Position numbers and translations under genes: made by a program
Source of the DNA: Muribaculaceae bacterium
Lineage (GTDB): Bacteria > Bacteroidota > Bacteroidia > Bacteroidales > Muribaculaceae
Assembly: GCA_029058745.1 (NCBI GenBank)
Contig: JAIDXM010000081.1
Location: 31,365 to 95,364, forward strand
DNA length: 64,000 nt
Direction of reading: 5' to 3'
Part shown: positions 27,812-37,247 of the stretch, piece by piece
Layout: the number at the start of each line of letters is the position of its first letter
Position numbering within the stretch: the stretch's first letter is position 1
Notes under the pieces: model-generated
Database searches by the model: none
The model's input: the letters and a program-made list of their open reading frames with translations, nothing else
Told to the model about the DNA's origin: nothing

Positions 27812-27862
27812 AAAAAGCGAATCAACATAAACAACAACAATATTAACTTTAAAATCATTTTT

Positions 27863-29191
27863 ATGGCTCAAACATCTCAGAAGCGACCGACCGTCGCGAT
27901 CATTACGATGTTTTTCATCTTCGCAATGATTTCGTTTGTGACAAACATGGCAGCGCCTTTCGGAAATATCTGGGGATTCAGGTATGAATGGGCGGGCATG
28001 GCCGGCAACCTTATGAACTTCACCGCATATCTGTTCATGGGAATCCCGGCTGGCAACATGCTGATACGCTATGGATATAAAAAGACTGCACTAATCGCGC
28101 TTGCTGTGGGTGCCATTGGTCTGTCAATCCAGCTGTTATCAAGTGTGGTTGGCGATAATATCGTGGTTATAGGAGGTGATAATCCGACTACCCTTAACCT
28201 GTTTATCTATCTTCTTGGGGCATTGGTGTGCGGATTCTGCGTGTGTATGCTCAACACAGTAGTCAACCCGATGCTTAATCTGCTCGGAGGCGGCGGCAAC
28301 AAGGGCAACCAGCTGATTCAGACCGGAGGTGCTCTTAATTCACTTTCGGGTACCCTCACCCCCATGTTCGTGGGTGTGCTCGTGGGCACTCTGACCAAGG
28401 AGACCACTATGGCCTCGGTTGCCCCGTTGGTAATCACCGGCATCGTTATTTTCGTATTGGCGTTCGTCATTATCTCCTTTGTGAAGATTCAGGAGCCACA
28501 GGCTAACCTCAGCAAGGTGAAATATGAGCATAGTCCGCTTGCTTTCCGTCATTGCACTTTGGGAATCATCGCCATTTTCTTCTATGTCGGAATTGAAATC
28601 GGTATTCCGGGAGAGTTGAATGCATGGATAAGCCGTGAGAACTTTGAGGGAGCGGCGGCTGTCGCAGGGTCTCTTGCCGCCCTCTATTGGCTGATGATGC
28701 TTATCGGACGTTCCTTGAGTTCTGTGATAAGCGGCAAGGTTTCCACACGAGCTCAGCTTATCATCGCGTCAGGAGTGGCGATTTTGCTTGTCCTGATAGC
28801 CATTCTTCTTCCGGAGGATATCACATTCCGTTCTCCCGGCATCGAGGCTCTCAATATCACAAGCGGAGAAGTGCCTCTGAAGACTCTCTTCCTGTTCCTG
28901 TGTGGTCTTTGCACATCAGTGATGTGGGGAGGAATCTTTAATCTTGCCACCGAAGGTCTTGGCAAATATACCCCCAAGGCATCCGGACTGTTTATGACGA
29001 TGGTGGTCGGCGGCGGCATCATGCCTTTCATCCAGGACTGGATTGGCCGTTCTGTGGGCTATGTGGCGAGCTATTGGCTTGTGTTGGCTATGCTTGCATA
29101 TATCTTCTATTACGCTCTGTTCGGCTCCAGAAATGTCAATAAGGATATCCCTGTCTCAATAGAGGAAGAGATGAAGGAGGAGCTTGTCTGA
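27863..29191 (+). CDS. MFS transporter, sugar/FucP-like
   Basis: A 442-residue inner-membrane protein with 12 predicted helices. It has the MFS pattern of the FHS (fucose/galactose) branch: GIPAGNMLIRYGYKKTALIAL after helix 2 and CMLNTVVNPMLNLLGGGGNKGN in the central part. Members are H+/sugar symporters for fucose, glucose/galactose or related sugars. The sugar cannot be fixed from sequence. It stands alone with a strong terminator behind it; note that the fucosidase PUL lies 14 kb away and has no transporter of its own for the inner membrane. Confidence 0.85.
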   Translation: MAQTSQKRPTVAIITMFFIFAMISFVTNMAAPFGNIWGFRYEWAGMAGNLMNFTAYLFMGIPAGNMLIRYGYKKTALIALAVGAIGLSIQLLSSVVGDNIVVIGGDNPTTLNLFIYLLGALVCGFCVCMLNTVVNPMLNLLGGGGNKGNQLIQTGGALNSLSGTLTPMFVGVLVGTLTKETTMASVAPLVITGIVIFVLAFVIISFVKIQEPQANLSKVKYEHSPLAFRHCTLGIIAIFFYVGIEIGIPGELNAWISRENFEGAAAVAGSLAALYWLMMLIGRSLSSVISGKVSTRAQLIIASGVAILLVLIAILLPEDITFRSPGIEALNITSGEVPLKTLFLFLCGLCTSVMWGGIFNLATEGLGKYTPKASGLFMTMVVGGGIMPFIQDWIGRSVGYVASYWLVLAMLAYIFYYALFGSRNVNKDIPVSIEEEMKEELV

Positions 29192-29238
29192 GGAATAGGT
29201 GATATGATATTAAGGGCAGTTCCCTAATACAATATGAA

Positions 29239-29272
29239 CGGGCGGCATCTGCAAGATGCCGCCCGTTTTTTT
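29239..29272 (+). terminator. Intrinsic terminator of the MFS gene
   Basis: CGGGCGGCATC pairs perfectly with GATGCCGCCCG (11 bp) around a TGCAA loop, followed by seven T. A textbook Rho-independent terminator on the plus strand. Confidence 0.92.
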
Positions 29273-29286
29273 GAGTTCGCTGTATG

Positions 29287-29955
29287 TTATTCCCGTTCTA
29301 ATATCCGGTTCATTTCGGGATATGGGGCTACATCAAGGCAGATAAGCTGTTTTGACACGGGGTGAATGAACTCGATGTGGCGTGCGAGAAGGGATATTCC
29401 TCCGTCGGGGTTGCTTCTTTTAGCCCCGTATTTCAGGTCTCCTTTAATGGGATGTCCGGAAGCCGAGAGTTGTGCCCGAATCTGGTGTTTCCTGCCTGTG
29501 AGAAGATTAATCTCAAGAAGAGAGTATCTTTCTCCTTTGGCAATTGTCTTGTATTTCAGGATAGACTTTTTCGCCTCGTTGTCTCCTTTTTGTGCGATAT
29601 ATGTCTTGTTGATTCTTCCGTCGCTCACGAGCCAGTCGGTCAGAGTGTCTTCTCCTTTATCAGGAAACCCCTCCACCAAAGCCCAGTATGTCTTGTGGAT
29701 TTCCCCTTTCCGGAGCATGTCATTTAGTCGTGTAAGGGCTTTGGATGTCTTGGCAAATACCACAATTCCCCCGACAGGCCGGTCGATGCGATGAACAACG
29801 CCGCAGAATACGTTGCCCGGTTTATTGTATTTTTCTTTAAGATACCGCTTGATTAGTTCAGACAATGGAGTGTCTCCGGTTTTGTCGCCCTGTACTATTT
29901 CACCGGGTTTCTTGTTGGCCACGATAATGTGGTTGTCTTCGTAGATTATTTCCAT
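29287..29955 (-). CDS. RluA family pseudouridine synthase
   Basis: A 222-residue enzyme with the RluA/C/D signature HRIDRPVGGIVVFAK, whose aspartate is catalytic. The C-terminal GRKHQIRAQLSASGHPIKGD is also typical. There is no N-terminal S4 domain, so it is the short form closer to RluA or TruC than RluC/D. It isomerises uridine in rRNA or tRNA; the target site cannot be told. The terminator of the convergent MFS gene separates the two. Confidence 0.9.
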   Translation of the reverse strand: MEIIYEDNHIIVANKKPGEIVQGDKTGDTPLSELIKRYLKEKYNKPGNVFCGVVHRIDRPVGGIVVFAKTSKALTRLNDMLRKGEIHKTYWALVEGFPDKGEDTLTDWLVSDGRINKTYIAQKGDNEAKKSILKYKTIAKGERYSLLEINLLTGRKHQIRAQLSASGHPIKGDLKYGAKRSNPDGGISLLARHIEFIHPVSKQLICLDVAPYPEMNRILERE

Positions 29956-30035
29956 CGTTTTGTGAGGTTTGCATCCGTTGTCGGATAGGATTTTAGGCGA
30001 ATCCGAGAAACACGGACGGCAGATGTCGAAAATAA

Positions 30036-30062
30036 AAAGCCGATTCCAAAGGAACCGGCTTT
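30036..30062 (-). terminator. Terminator of the initiator tRNA gene
   Basis: AAAGCCGaTTCC pairs with GGAAcCGGCTTT with one mismatch and a 3-nt loop. On the minus strand it is followed by TTTTTATTTT, a proper T-tract, 4 nt beyond the tRNA 3' end. Confidence 0.75.
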
Positions 30063-30066
30063 CAGT

Positions 30067-30141
<75 letters not shown>

Positions 30142-30156
30142 GTGTTATTTCGAGTG

Positions 30157-30187
30157 CAAAGTTACGACTTTTTGTAATAGCGTCCAA
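30157..30187 (-). promoter_or_regulatory. Bacteroidota promoter of the initiator tRNA
   Basis: Read on the minus strand: TTG (30185-30187), a 20-bp spacer and TAACTTTG (30157-30164). The predicted transcript starts about 10 nt before the tRNA 5' end. Confidence 0.75.
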
Positions 30188-30441
30188 ATTATTTGAGAAA
30201 AAAAACAGTATTAATGTGTTAAAATATGTAAAAATATTTGTAAGACATTGAACTATAGCAATATGTGTGAATGTGTAAATAAGATGATTAACGGACTCTG
30301 TAAAATATTCGGAGAAAAATGCTCATGGAATAAAAAAGTTTTGTTAAATTTGCTCAGAATTTCATCAGTTGTGCAATCTGCCATAGGTTTATTGTCGTGT
30401 GCTGATGTATAAATTTGTTCAATAATTCAACTCTCTGCATC
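30188..30441. other. AT-rich gap before the TetR gene
   Basis: No gene is visible. Two plus-strand -7 matches, TAAATTTG at 30345-30352 and 30410-30417, may drive the TetR-fabH-fabG operon. Neither has a convincing TTG at -33. The second one overlaps an in-frame ATG at 30415 and so favours the start at 30442 or 30448. Confidence 0.4.
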
Positions 30442-31026
30442 ATGGTGATGAAGACTCGTGATAAGTTTATAGAAGTGGCCAGGCAGCTTTTTGCAAGAAA
30501 AGGTGTCGAAAATACAACTATGAACGATATCGCATCCGCCTCTGACAAAGGGCGAAGGACGATATACACTTATTTCCGTAGCAAGCGAGACATATTCAAT
30601 GCCGTGATAGAAAGTGAGACAGACCAGTTGCTTGGACGGTTGCGTCACATCGTGGCACAGGCCACCACGCCAGAAGACAAGCTGAAAGACTATATAGACT
30701 GCCGGTTTGAGGCCATGAAGGAGATTGTGTCAAGGAATGGCTCACTAAAAGCTGGTTTTTTCAGGGATGTCAGGAAGGTTGACCGTGCGCGTAAGATAAT
30801 AACCCGTCGTGAAACTGCATTGCTCCGCGATATCCTTCAGGAGGGTGTGCGGCAGGGGGTTTTTGAGATTTCCAACATAGATCATTTCGCTGTTGTGGTC
30901 ACACAGGCCATCCAGGGTCTTGACGTTCCTTATATACGCGACAATCTCTCGGAAGAGGGTATCGACAAGACAATGCTGAAGAAATATATTTCAGAGATGA
31001 TTATAAACAGCATAAGGAGGCGCTGA
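30442..31026 (+). CDS. TetR/AcrR family transcriptional regulator
   Basis: A ~194-residue regulator. An N-terminal helix-turn-helix domain (KTRDKFIEVARQLFARKGVENTTMNDIA then GRRTIYTYFRSKRDIFNAVI) is typical of TetR proteins, followed by an all-helical ligand-binding domain. Start 30442 (MVMKTRD) or 30448 is likely; the ATG at 30415 overlaps a -7 element. It lies 41 bp before a fabH-like gene and then fabG, so control of fatty acid synthesis with an acyl-type ligand is plausible (inference). Confidence 0.88.
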   Translation: MVMKTRDKFIEVARQLFARKGVENTTMNDIASASDKGRRTIYTYFRSKRDIFNAVIESETDQLLGRLRHIVAQATTPEDKLKDYIDCRFEAMKEIVSRNGSLKAGFFRDVRKVDRARKIITRRETALLRDILQEGVRQGVFEISNIDHFAVVVTQAIQGLDVPYIRDNLSEEGIDKTMLKKYISEMIINSIRRR

Positions 31027-31067
31027 CCACTTCAAGACATAAATAATAGTAAAAGCGTATATTCAAT

Positions 31068-32012
31068 ATGTATATAAATTCCATGGGTCATTATGTGCCC
31101 GCAACCCGAATAACAAACGACTATTTTGAGAATGTAAATGGTCTGACCTCAGATTGGATTGTGCAGCGCACCGGAATCCATAGCCGTTCAAAGGCGGCTC
31201 CAGGTGAGAATGCCGACAGCATGGCATTGGCTGCGATAGATGATGCAATCAAGCGTCTTCCGTACGATGTGAAGGATGTTGACCTGATAGTGGCGGCATG
31301 TTATGCCGTATATGACACTGTTGCCACTCCGGCGCATGTGGCACAGCGTCATTACCAGATTCACGGGGCGAAGGCTGTCTATGCGTCTGCTGCATGTTCG
31401 TCATTTATAAACGGTCTTGAAATCATCGAGGGTTATTTCGCGTCGGGAAAGGCAAGCAAGGCACTTCTCATATGCACGGAACACAACACTTACTACAGCA
31501 ATGAAAGCGACCCGAAGTCAGGACATCTTTGGGGCGATGCTGCCGTGGCTTATTTCTTGAGTAAGGAACGTGTCAGTGACTCCGATGTGGAGATTCTTGA
31601 CATTTTCACCGAAGGTCTCGGCGACATAGGCAAGGGACCCGGAGGAGTCAAGCTGCGTCCGAAGGAAGATGGCATAACGATGCCCGATGGCAGGGACGTT
31701 TTCATACATGCCTGCAAATATATGATATATGCGCTTAATCATTCTCTGGCCAGCACAGGGCTCAAGATTGAGGATTTGGACAAGCTTATATGTCATCAGG
31801 CCAACAAGCGTATCGTGGCACAGGTGGCTCATCAGCTCGACAAGCCGATAGATGACTTCCTGAATAATATAGAGACACTCGGGAACACCGGCTCTGCATC
31901 CGCGGCTCTTGTGCTCTCGCAGTATGCCGACAGTTTCAAAAAAGGTGATAAGGCGGCATTGATGGTTTTTGGCGGCGGGTATTCCTGCGGTTGCTTTATA
32001 GTCAGGTTCTGA
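31068..32012 (+). CDS. fabH: Beta-ketoacyl-ACP synthase III family protein
   Basis: A 314-residue thiolase-fold enzyme. The catalytic triad can be read as Cys110 in SAACSSFING, His243 in ICHQANKRI and Asn273 in LGNTGSAS. DWIVQRTGIHSR near residue 29 matches the FabH N-terminal motif. FabH condenses acetyl-CoA with malonyl-ACP to start fatty acid synthesis. The genome may hold another FabH, and the linkage to a TetR gene points to a regulated or specialised copy. Confidence 0.88.
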   Translation: MYINSMGHYVPATRITNDYFENVNGLTSDWIVQRTGIHSRSKAAPGENADSMALAAIDDAIKRLPYDVKDVDLIVAACYAVYDTVATPAHVAQRHYQIHGAKAVYASAACSSFINGLEIIEGYFASGKASKALLICTEHNTYYSNESDPKSGHLWGDAAVAYFLSKERVSDSDVEILDIFTEGLGDIGKGPGGVKLRPKEDGITMPDGRDVFIHACKYMIYALNHSLASTGLKIEDLDKLICHQANKRIVAQVAHQLDKPIDDFLNNIETLGNTGSASAALVLSQYADSFKKGDKAALMVFGGGYSCGCFIVRF

Positions 32013-32072
32013 ATGCTGCCCGGGAATCAGGAATATAATCGACAAGACATAGATTAAAACAAAAAAATAAGA

Positions 32073-32819
32073 ATGAAACTTCTTGAAGGAAAAACCGCCT
32101 TGGTTACCGGAGCTGCACGAGGCATCGGCAAGGCAATCGCCCTCAGATTCGCGGCAGAGGGCGCGAATATAGCGTTTACCGATCTTGTGATAGATGAGAA
32201 CGGGAAAAAGACAGCGGAAGAGATAGAGGCTCTTGGCGTGAAATGCAAGGGATACGCGTCCAATGCGGCAGATTTCGCTGAGACGGAGAAGGTGGTCAAT
32301 CAAGTGAAGGAAGATTTCGGCTCCATTGACGTGCTTGTGAACAATGCCGGAATCACCAAAGACGGGTTGATGATGCGAATGAGCGAGGCTCAGTGGGATG
32401 CTGTCATAGCAGTCAATCTCAAGTCAGCGTTCAATTTCATCCATGCTGCGCTTCCCATTATGATGCGTCAGCGTTCAGGCTCTATCATCAATATGGCTTC
32501 TGTGGTAGGAGTTCACGGTAACGCCGGTCAGTCCAACTATGCCGCCTCCAAGGCCGGACTTATAGCGCTTGCGAAGAGCATCGCCCAGGAGGTTGGGTCG
32601 CGAGGCATACGAGCCAATGCGATTGCCCCCGGCTTCATCGAGACGGCCATGACAGCCGCGCTTCCGGATTCAGTCCGTGAGGAGTGGTGCAAGAAGATAC
32701 CTTTGCGACGTGGCGGCAAACCGGAGGACATCGCCGATGTGGCCACGTTCCTTGCATCCGACCTTTCAAGCTATGTCACCGGCCAGGTGATACAGGTTGA
32801 TGGCGGCATGAATATGTAA
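32073..32819 (+). CDS. fabG: 3-oxoacyl-ACP reductase
   Basis: A 248-residue short-chain dehydrogenase. TGAARGIGKAIALRFA binds NADPH, NNAGITKDGLMMRM is the FabG-specific segment, and the active site has Ser in IINMASVVG and YxxxK in SNYAASKAG. It ends DGGMNM, as FabG does. It reduces beta-ketoacyl-ACP in each elongation round. It follows fabH by 60 bp and precedes ispD by 3 bp, so it is in the same operon. Confidence 0.93.
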   Translation: MKLLEGKTALVTGAARGIGKAIALRFAAEGANIAFTDLVIDENGKKTAEEIEALGVKCKGYASNAADFAETEKVVNQVKEDFGSIDVLVNNAGITKDGLMMRMSEAQWDAVIAVNLKSAFNFIHAALPIMMRQRSGSIINMASVVGVHGNAGQSNYAASKAGLIALAKSIAQEVGSRGIRANAIAPGFIETAMTAALPDSVREEWCKKIPLRRGGKPEDIADVATFLASDLSSYVTGQVIQVDGGMNM

Positions 32820-32822
32820 GCG

Positions 32823-33509
32823 ATGGAAAAATATGTAATAATTGTAGCAGGAGGGGAGGGCACTCGCATGGGCGGTGACCTCCCCAAGCAATTCCACGAC
32901 CTCAACGGTCGTCCTATGCTATGGTGGTCCATGAGTGCGTTTCATGATGAGGATGCATCTACAAAGATACGACTTGTGCTTAATCGCGACCGAGTCGGGC
33001 AATGGATGTCAATTTACAACTCTCTTCCGGAAACGGACCGTATCCCACATGAGGTTTCCTATGGAGGAGGCACACGCACAGCCTCAGTCAGGAATGGGCT
33101 TGAAGGGTTGCCGTCAGGCACAAATGCCCTTGTGGCTGTCCATGATGCGGCACGGCCGCTTGTGAGTGTCGAGATGATATCACGCGGATGGGAAGCCGCC
33201 GCCAGGCACGGAGGAGCAGTTCCGGCGGTCGCGGTCACGGATTCTTTGCGTAGGATTGTTGAAGGAGGAAGCGTGTCAGTTGACCGAAATGACTATGTGG
33301 CTGTCCAGACACCGCAGGTGTTCCAGCTTGGCAGACTTAGGGCGGCATATGATCAAAACCCTGATGCTGTCTTTTCAGACGACGCTGCCGTGTATGAGGC
33401 GGCAGGTATGTCTCCCGCGCTATTTGAAGGGAGTCATCTGAACATGAAAGTTACACGCCCCGGTGATTTTGAGATAGCGTCGCTGTTTCTGAGGAAGGGT
33501 GTGAAGTGA
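32823..33509 (+). CDS. ispD: 2-C-methyl-D-erythritol 4-phosphate cytidylyltransferase
   Basis: A 228-residue nucleotidyltransferase. The N-terminal loop IIVAGGEGTRMGGDLPKQF binds CTP, and AVHDAARPLVS and SDDAAVYEA are IspD signatures. It makes CDP-methylerythritol, the third step of the MEP isoprenoid pathway. The gene starts 3 bp after fabG, and recG follows 61 bp later. Confidence 0.93.
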   Translation: MEKYVIIVAGGEGTRMGGDLPKQFHDLNGRPMLWWSMSAFHDEDASTKIRLVLNRDRVGQWMSIYNSLPETDRIPHEVSYGGGTRTASVRNGLEGLPSGTNALVAVHDAARPLVSVEMISRGWEAAARHGGAVPAVAVTDSLRRIVEGGSVSVDRNDYVAVQTPQVFQLGRLRAAYDQNPDAVFSDDAAVYEAAGMSPALFEGSHLNMKVTRPGDFEIASLFLRKGVK

Positions 33510-33570
33510 ATCTGCGTGACAGTGAGGAATTCAGATAGTTTATAAAGAAGATAAGAAAAGCGTCAAATCA

Positions 33571-35727
33571 TTGTTTCTTGAAACGGACATAAAATACCTC
33601 AAAGGAGTAGGCGATGCAAGGGCAAAGATGCTTGGAGCGGAGCTTGGGGTCGCGTCATTCCGTGACCTTCTTTACTATTTCCCGTTCCGTCATATTGACA
33701 GAAGCCGTTTCTATAGAATTGATGAATTGTCGGGGACGGAATTGCCAGCACTTCAGATAAAGGGAAGGTTCATACACTTCAACATAGAGGGAGAAGGTGC
33801 GAGAAAACGTCTTGTGGGCGTTTTCTCAGATGGCAGCCGCAAGATGATTGAGATAGTGTGGTTTTCCAAGATTCAGAGTCTTTCGAACGCATATAAGCCC
33901 GGAGTGGAATATGTGGTTTTCGGCAAACCGAATTTTTTCAGGAACGCTTATTCCATAGTGCATCCTGAAGTGGAACTTTATGATCCGGAAAAGCCGCCTT
34001 CCGGTTTCAGGGGTGTATATTCCCTGACGGAGGTGATGCGTAAGCGAGGGTTCTCCACCCGTATGCTTCAGACACTTGTGGGCAATCTTTTGGAAAATCC
34101 AAGATTCCAGGACATAGTTGACACACTTCCCCAGGAGGTGTTGGAGCGGTATTCCCTTATGCCGCTTTGCGATGCATTCCGCCAGATGCATTTCCCTACA
34201 AGTCCACAGGCCCTACAGAAAGCCACAGAACGTTTCAAGTTTGAGGAGCTTTTCTATGTGGAGATACACATTCTGCGCTATTCGATGGAGCGGGGGTCCA
34301 GGATTCCCGGATATCTGTTCCCTAAGATAGGAGATAAATTCAATGGCTTCTATTTCAACGTTCTTCCTTTTGAACTCACAGGAGCCCAAAAAAGGGTTCT
34401 AAGGGAAATCAGGGCCGATATGAAAACCGGTCGCCAGATGAACCGTCTCCTACAGGGGGATGTGGGGTCCGGGAAGACAATGGTGGCGTTCATGTCGTTG
34501 CTGATGGCTGTTGACAATGGATGTCAGGGAGCATTGATGGCACCGACAGAGATTCTTGCCACGCAACATTATGAAACGCTAAAGGGGTGGGCAGACCCTA
34601 TAGGAGTCAGGGTGGCGTTGCTGACAGGGAGCACACGTGTCGCGGCAAGACGGGAGATACATTCAGGACTTGAGTCAGGCGACATTGATATCATAGTCGG
34701 CACACATGCCTTGATAGAGGACACCGTGATATTCCATAGGCTCGGATTGGCTGTGATAGATGAGCAACATAGATTTGGTGTGGCCCAGCGGGCGAGGATG
34801 TGGAGAAAGAACAGAGTCGCGCCTCACGTCCTCGTGATGACGGCCACTCCGATTCCCCGCACTCTTGCCATGACAGTTTATGGCGATCTTGAAGTGTCGG
34901 TAATCGATGAGTTGCCACCAGGCAGGAAGCCAGTGACCACGCTATTGCGTTACGACACAGGACGCATGGAGGTGGACCGCTTGATATTCTCACAGTTGCG
35001 GGCCGGACGGCAGGTCTATATAGTGTATCCCCTTATAGAGGAGAATGAAAAGCTTGACCTGAAGAGCCTTGAGGAGGGTTACGCCCGCACATGTGAGACA
35101 TTCCCCGGCTATCGGGTGTGTTTTGTGCATGGTAAGATGAAACCGGCGGAGAAAGACCATCAGATGGATTTGTTTGTAAGAGGAGAAGCGCGGATAATGG
35201 TTGCCACGACGGTCATAGAGGTGGGGGTGAACGTCCCCAACGCATCTGTGATGGTGATTGAGAATGCTGAACGTTTCGGCTTGTCGCAGCTTCATCAGCT
35301 GCGAGGACGTGTGGGACGGGGAGCGGAACAGAGCTATTGCATCCTGATGGGGAAGGCGAAGTCCTCTGCCGACACAAAGAAACGACTTTCCATCATGACC
35401 GAGACCACTGATGGATTCCTCATATCGGAAGCAGACATGAAAATCAGAGGTCCGGGGGATATGGAGGGTACCCAGCAGAGCGGCATAGCGTTCAATCTGA
35501 AGGTCGCAGACCTATCACGGGACGGTCAGATACTTTTTCGGGCAAGGGAGGCGGCCAAATCTGTTCTGATAGGCAACCGTCCGCTTCTTGCCACAGGAAG
35601 TGAGGGAGTCATGTCGGCGGGAGATGCGACAGCGGCTCTGCCACTGTCAACTGTATCTATGGAGATTGTGGAATCAGAGATGAGACTCCGTTTTGCAAGG
35701 AGTGTTGACTGGTCGCAGATTTCATGA
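33571..35727 (+). CDS. recG: ATP-dependent DNA helicase RecG
   Basis: A 718-residue helicase. The wedge/OB domain occupies the N-terminal ~250 residues (IKYLKGVGDARAKMLGAELG). The helicase core has Walker A LLQGDVGSGKTMVAFM, Walker B-like VIDEQHRFG, motif III TATPIPRTLAM, and motif VI QLRGRVGRG. RecG remodels stalled forks and Holliday junctions. The start is TTG at 33571; no in-frame ATG is seen between the ispD stop and there. Confidence 0.92.
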   Translation: MFLETDIKYLKGVGDARAKMLGAELGVASFRDLLYYFPFRHIDRSRFYRIDELSGTELPALQIKGRFIHFNIEGEGARKRLVGVFSDGSRKMIEIVWFSKIQSLSNAYKPGVEYVVFGKPNFFRNAYSIVHPEVELYDPEKPPSGFRGVYSLTEVMRKRGFSTRMLQTLVGNLLENPRFQDIVDTLPQEVLERYSLMPLCDAFRQMHFPTSPQALQKATERFKFEELFYVEIHILRYSMERGSRIPGYLFPKIGDKFNGFYFNVLPFELTGAQKRVLREIRADMKTGRQMNRLLQGDVGSGKTMVAFMSLLMAVDNGCQGALMAPTEILATQHYETLKGWADPIGVRVALLTGSTRVAARREIHSGLESGDIDIIVGTHALIEDTVIFHRLGLAVIDEQHRFGVAQRARMWRKNRVAPHVLVMTATPIPRTLAMTVYGDLEVSVIDELPPGRKPVTTLLRYDTGRMEVDRLIFSQLRAGRQVYIVYPLIEENEKLDLKSLEEGYARTCETFPGYRVCFVHGKMKPAEKDHQMDLFVRGEARIMVATTVIEVGVNVPNASVMVIENAERFGLSQLHQLRGRVGRGAEQSYCILMGKAKSSADTKKRLSIMTETTDGFLISEADMKIRGPGDMEGTQQSGIAFNLKVADLSRDGQILFRAREAAKSVLIGNRPLLATGSEGVMSAGDATAALPLSTVSMEIVESEMRLRFARSVDWSQIS

Positions 35728-35744
35728 TTTGCATTATCAATAAC

Positions 35745-35792
35745 GTGGTCTCGTTTGTTAATACATTAGTGGTCTCGTTTGTTAATACATTA
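35745..35792 (+). repeat. Perfect tandem duplication of 24 bp upstream of the helicase gene
   Basis: The unit gtggtctcgtttgttaatac plus atta occurs twice head to tail, 35745-35768 and 35769-35792. The final A of the second copy is the first base of the helicase ATG. The unit is AT-rich at its 3' end and lies in the 64-bp gap after recG. It may alter spacing of the translation start or promoter. Confidence 0.85.
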
Positions 35793-37126
35793 TGAGAGAG
35801 AAAGAATTTCTTCCGGCGGTCAAGGATCGTCTTGGAATATCACAGCTGAATGAGATGCAGCTGAGAATGATGGCTTCTGCCACAGACCGTCGTGACATCA
35901 TACTGCTTTCGCCTACGGGCAGCGGCAAGACGCTGGCGTTCACACTTCCAGTGATGAAGATGTTGCGTCCATCCACCGGGAGGGTGCAGTGTGTGGTCAT
36001 AGCCCCATCGCGTGAGCTTGTGGTGCAGATAGCAGGAGTGATGAAGACAGTGGGCTGCGGCATGAGGGTGACGGCCCTATACGGCGGACATAAGGTCGAG
36101 GATGAAGTTAACAGTCTGAAGGTTGTCCCGGATATTATAGTGGCTACGCCAGGCCGTTTGCTCGACCATGCCGTGAGACGTAATGTTGACCTATTGCCAG
36201 TGCGCATACTTGTGCTTGATGAGTTTGACAAATCCCTTGAACTCGGTTTTGAGGAGGAGATGGGCAAGATTGTGAAAAGAATGAAGAATGTGGGGAGATA
36301 TGTGCTGACTTCCGCGACCAGGAGTGAGGTATTGCCAGATTTCTTGAAGCTCACAGATCCGGTTACATTTGACTATCTTGAGAAGAATGAGGATTTGAAG
36401 AGCCGCATGCATATTCACAGGGTTGATTGCGACAGCCGCGACAAGCTTGAGTCACTGCTGGTGCTCCTTCATAATATCAATTCCGGGGAAATTCCGGAGA
36501 AGACCATAGTCTTTGTCAACTATCGGGAAAGCGCGGAGCGTGTTTATGGCTTTCTGTCCGGGCGTGGAGTGGATTGCGCATTGTATCATGGGGCCCTTGA
36601 CCAACGTGAACGTGAGACAGCCGTCGCGTTGTTCAACAGTGGAAGCCGTCCGGTGCTTGTAGCCACCGACCTTGCGTCAAGAGGTCTTGATATAGAGCGT
36701 GTGGCATCTGTGATACATTATCATCAACCGATGAGTGCAGAGGCATTCACACATCGCAACGGACGAACCGCACGAGTGGAAGAAGACGGCGATGTTTATA
36801 TGCTTGTCGGCCCGGATGAAGAAATAAAGGATTATGTCGGTTTTGACGATATGTATAAGCCAGACCCGGAGAGGCGTTCGAACCTGAGGTCGGGTTATCA
36901 GACACTCTATGTGGGAGGCGGCAGGAGAGAGAAGGTGTCCCGTGGAGATATCCTTGGTTTTCTTGCGAAGGAGTGTGGCGTGGAGCCGTCGTCGATAGGG
37001 AAGATAGATGTTTACGACCATTATTCGCTTGTGGCGGTAAAGGAAGAGGCAGTGTCGCGAGTGTTGCAGAAGTCTTCCGGACGCAAGCTCAAGGGGGAAA
37101 GGCGTAAGATTACACTATTGGATTGA
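35792..37126 (+). CDS. DEAD-box RNA helicase, DbpA-like
   Basis: A 444-residue ATP-dependent RNA helicase. Q-motif region ISQLNEMQLRMM, motif I SPTGSGKT, motif II VLDEFDKS (DEFD instead of DEAD), motif III TSAT, and motif VI HRNGRTAR are present. A C-terminal ~75-residue domain (YQTLYVGGGRREKVSRGDILGFLAKECGV) matches the DbpA-type RNA-binding domain, suggesting a role in large ribosomal-subunit assembly. The start codon abuts a tandem 24-bp repeat. Confidence 0.87.
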   Translation: MREKEFLPAVKDRLGISQLNEMQLRMMASATDRRDIILLSPTGSGKTLAFTLPVMKMLRPSTGRVQCVVIAPSRELVVQIAGVMKTVGCGMRVTALYGGHKVEDEVNSLKVVPDIIVATPGRLLDHAVRRNVDLLPVRILVLDEFDKSLELGFEEEMGKIVKRMKNVGRYVLTSATRSEVLPDFLKLTDPVTFDYLEKNEDLKSRMHIHRVDCDSRDKLESLLVLLHNINSGEIPEKTIVFVNYRESAERVYGFLSGRGVDCALYHGALDQRERETAVALFNSGSRPVLVATDLASRGLDIERVASVIHYHQPMSAEAFTHRNGRTARVEEDGDVYMLVGPDEEIKDYVGFDDMYKPDPERRSNLRSGYQTLYVGGGRREKVSRGDILGFLAKECGVEPSSIGKIDVYDHYSLVAVKEEAVSRVLQKSSGRKLKGERRKITLLD

Positions 37127-37216
37127 AAAAAACAGACAATCTTGTTCCATTGGGGATTAAATCATATCTTATAGACCAAAAAAGGGTGTATATTAAACCA
37201 AATGTGAGTTCCTTTT

Positions 37217-37247
37217 TTGAAATATACGTATGAAATCATTATCTTTG
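37217..37247 (+). promoter_or_regulatory. Bacteroidota promoter of nifJ
   Basis: TTG (37217-37219), 20-bp spacer, TATCTTTG (37240-37247): an exact match. The transcript would carry a ~110-nt leader with a GCCC-TAAC-GGGC hairpin and a possible 18-codon open frame. Confidence 0.78.

Noticed and set aside
35745..35792. 24-bp tandem repeat as a phage or element attachment site
   Set aside because: The copies are adjacent and no integrase or inserted DNA lies between them.
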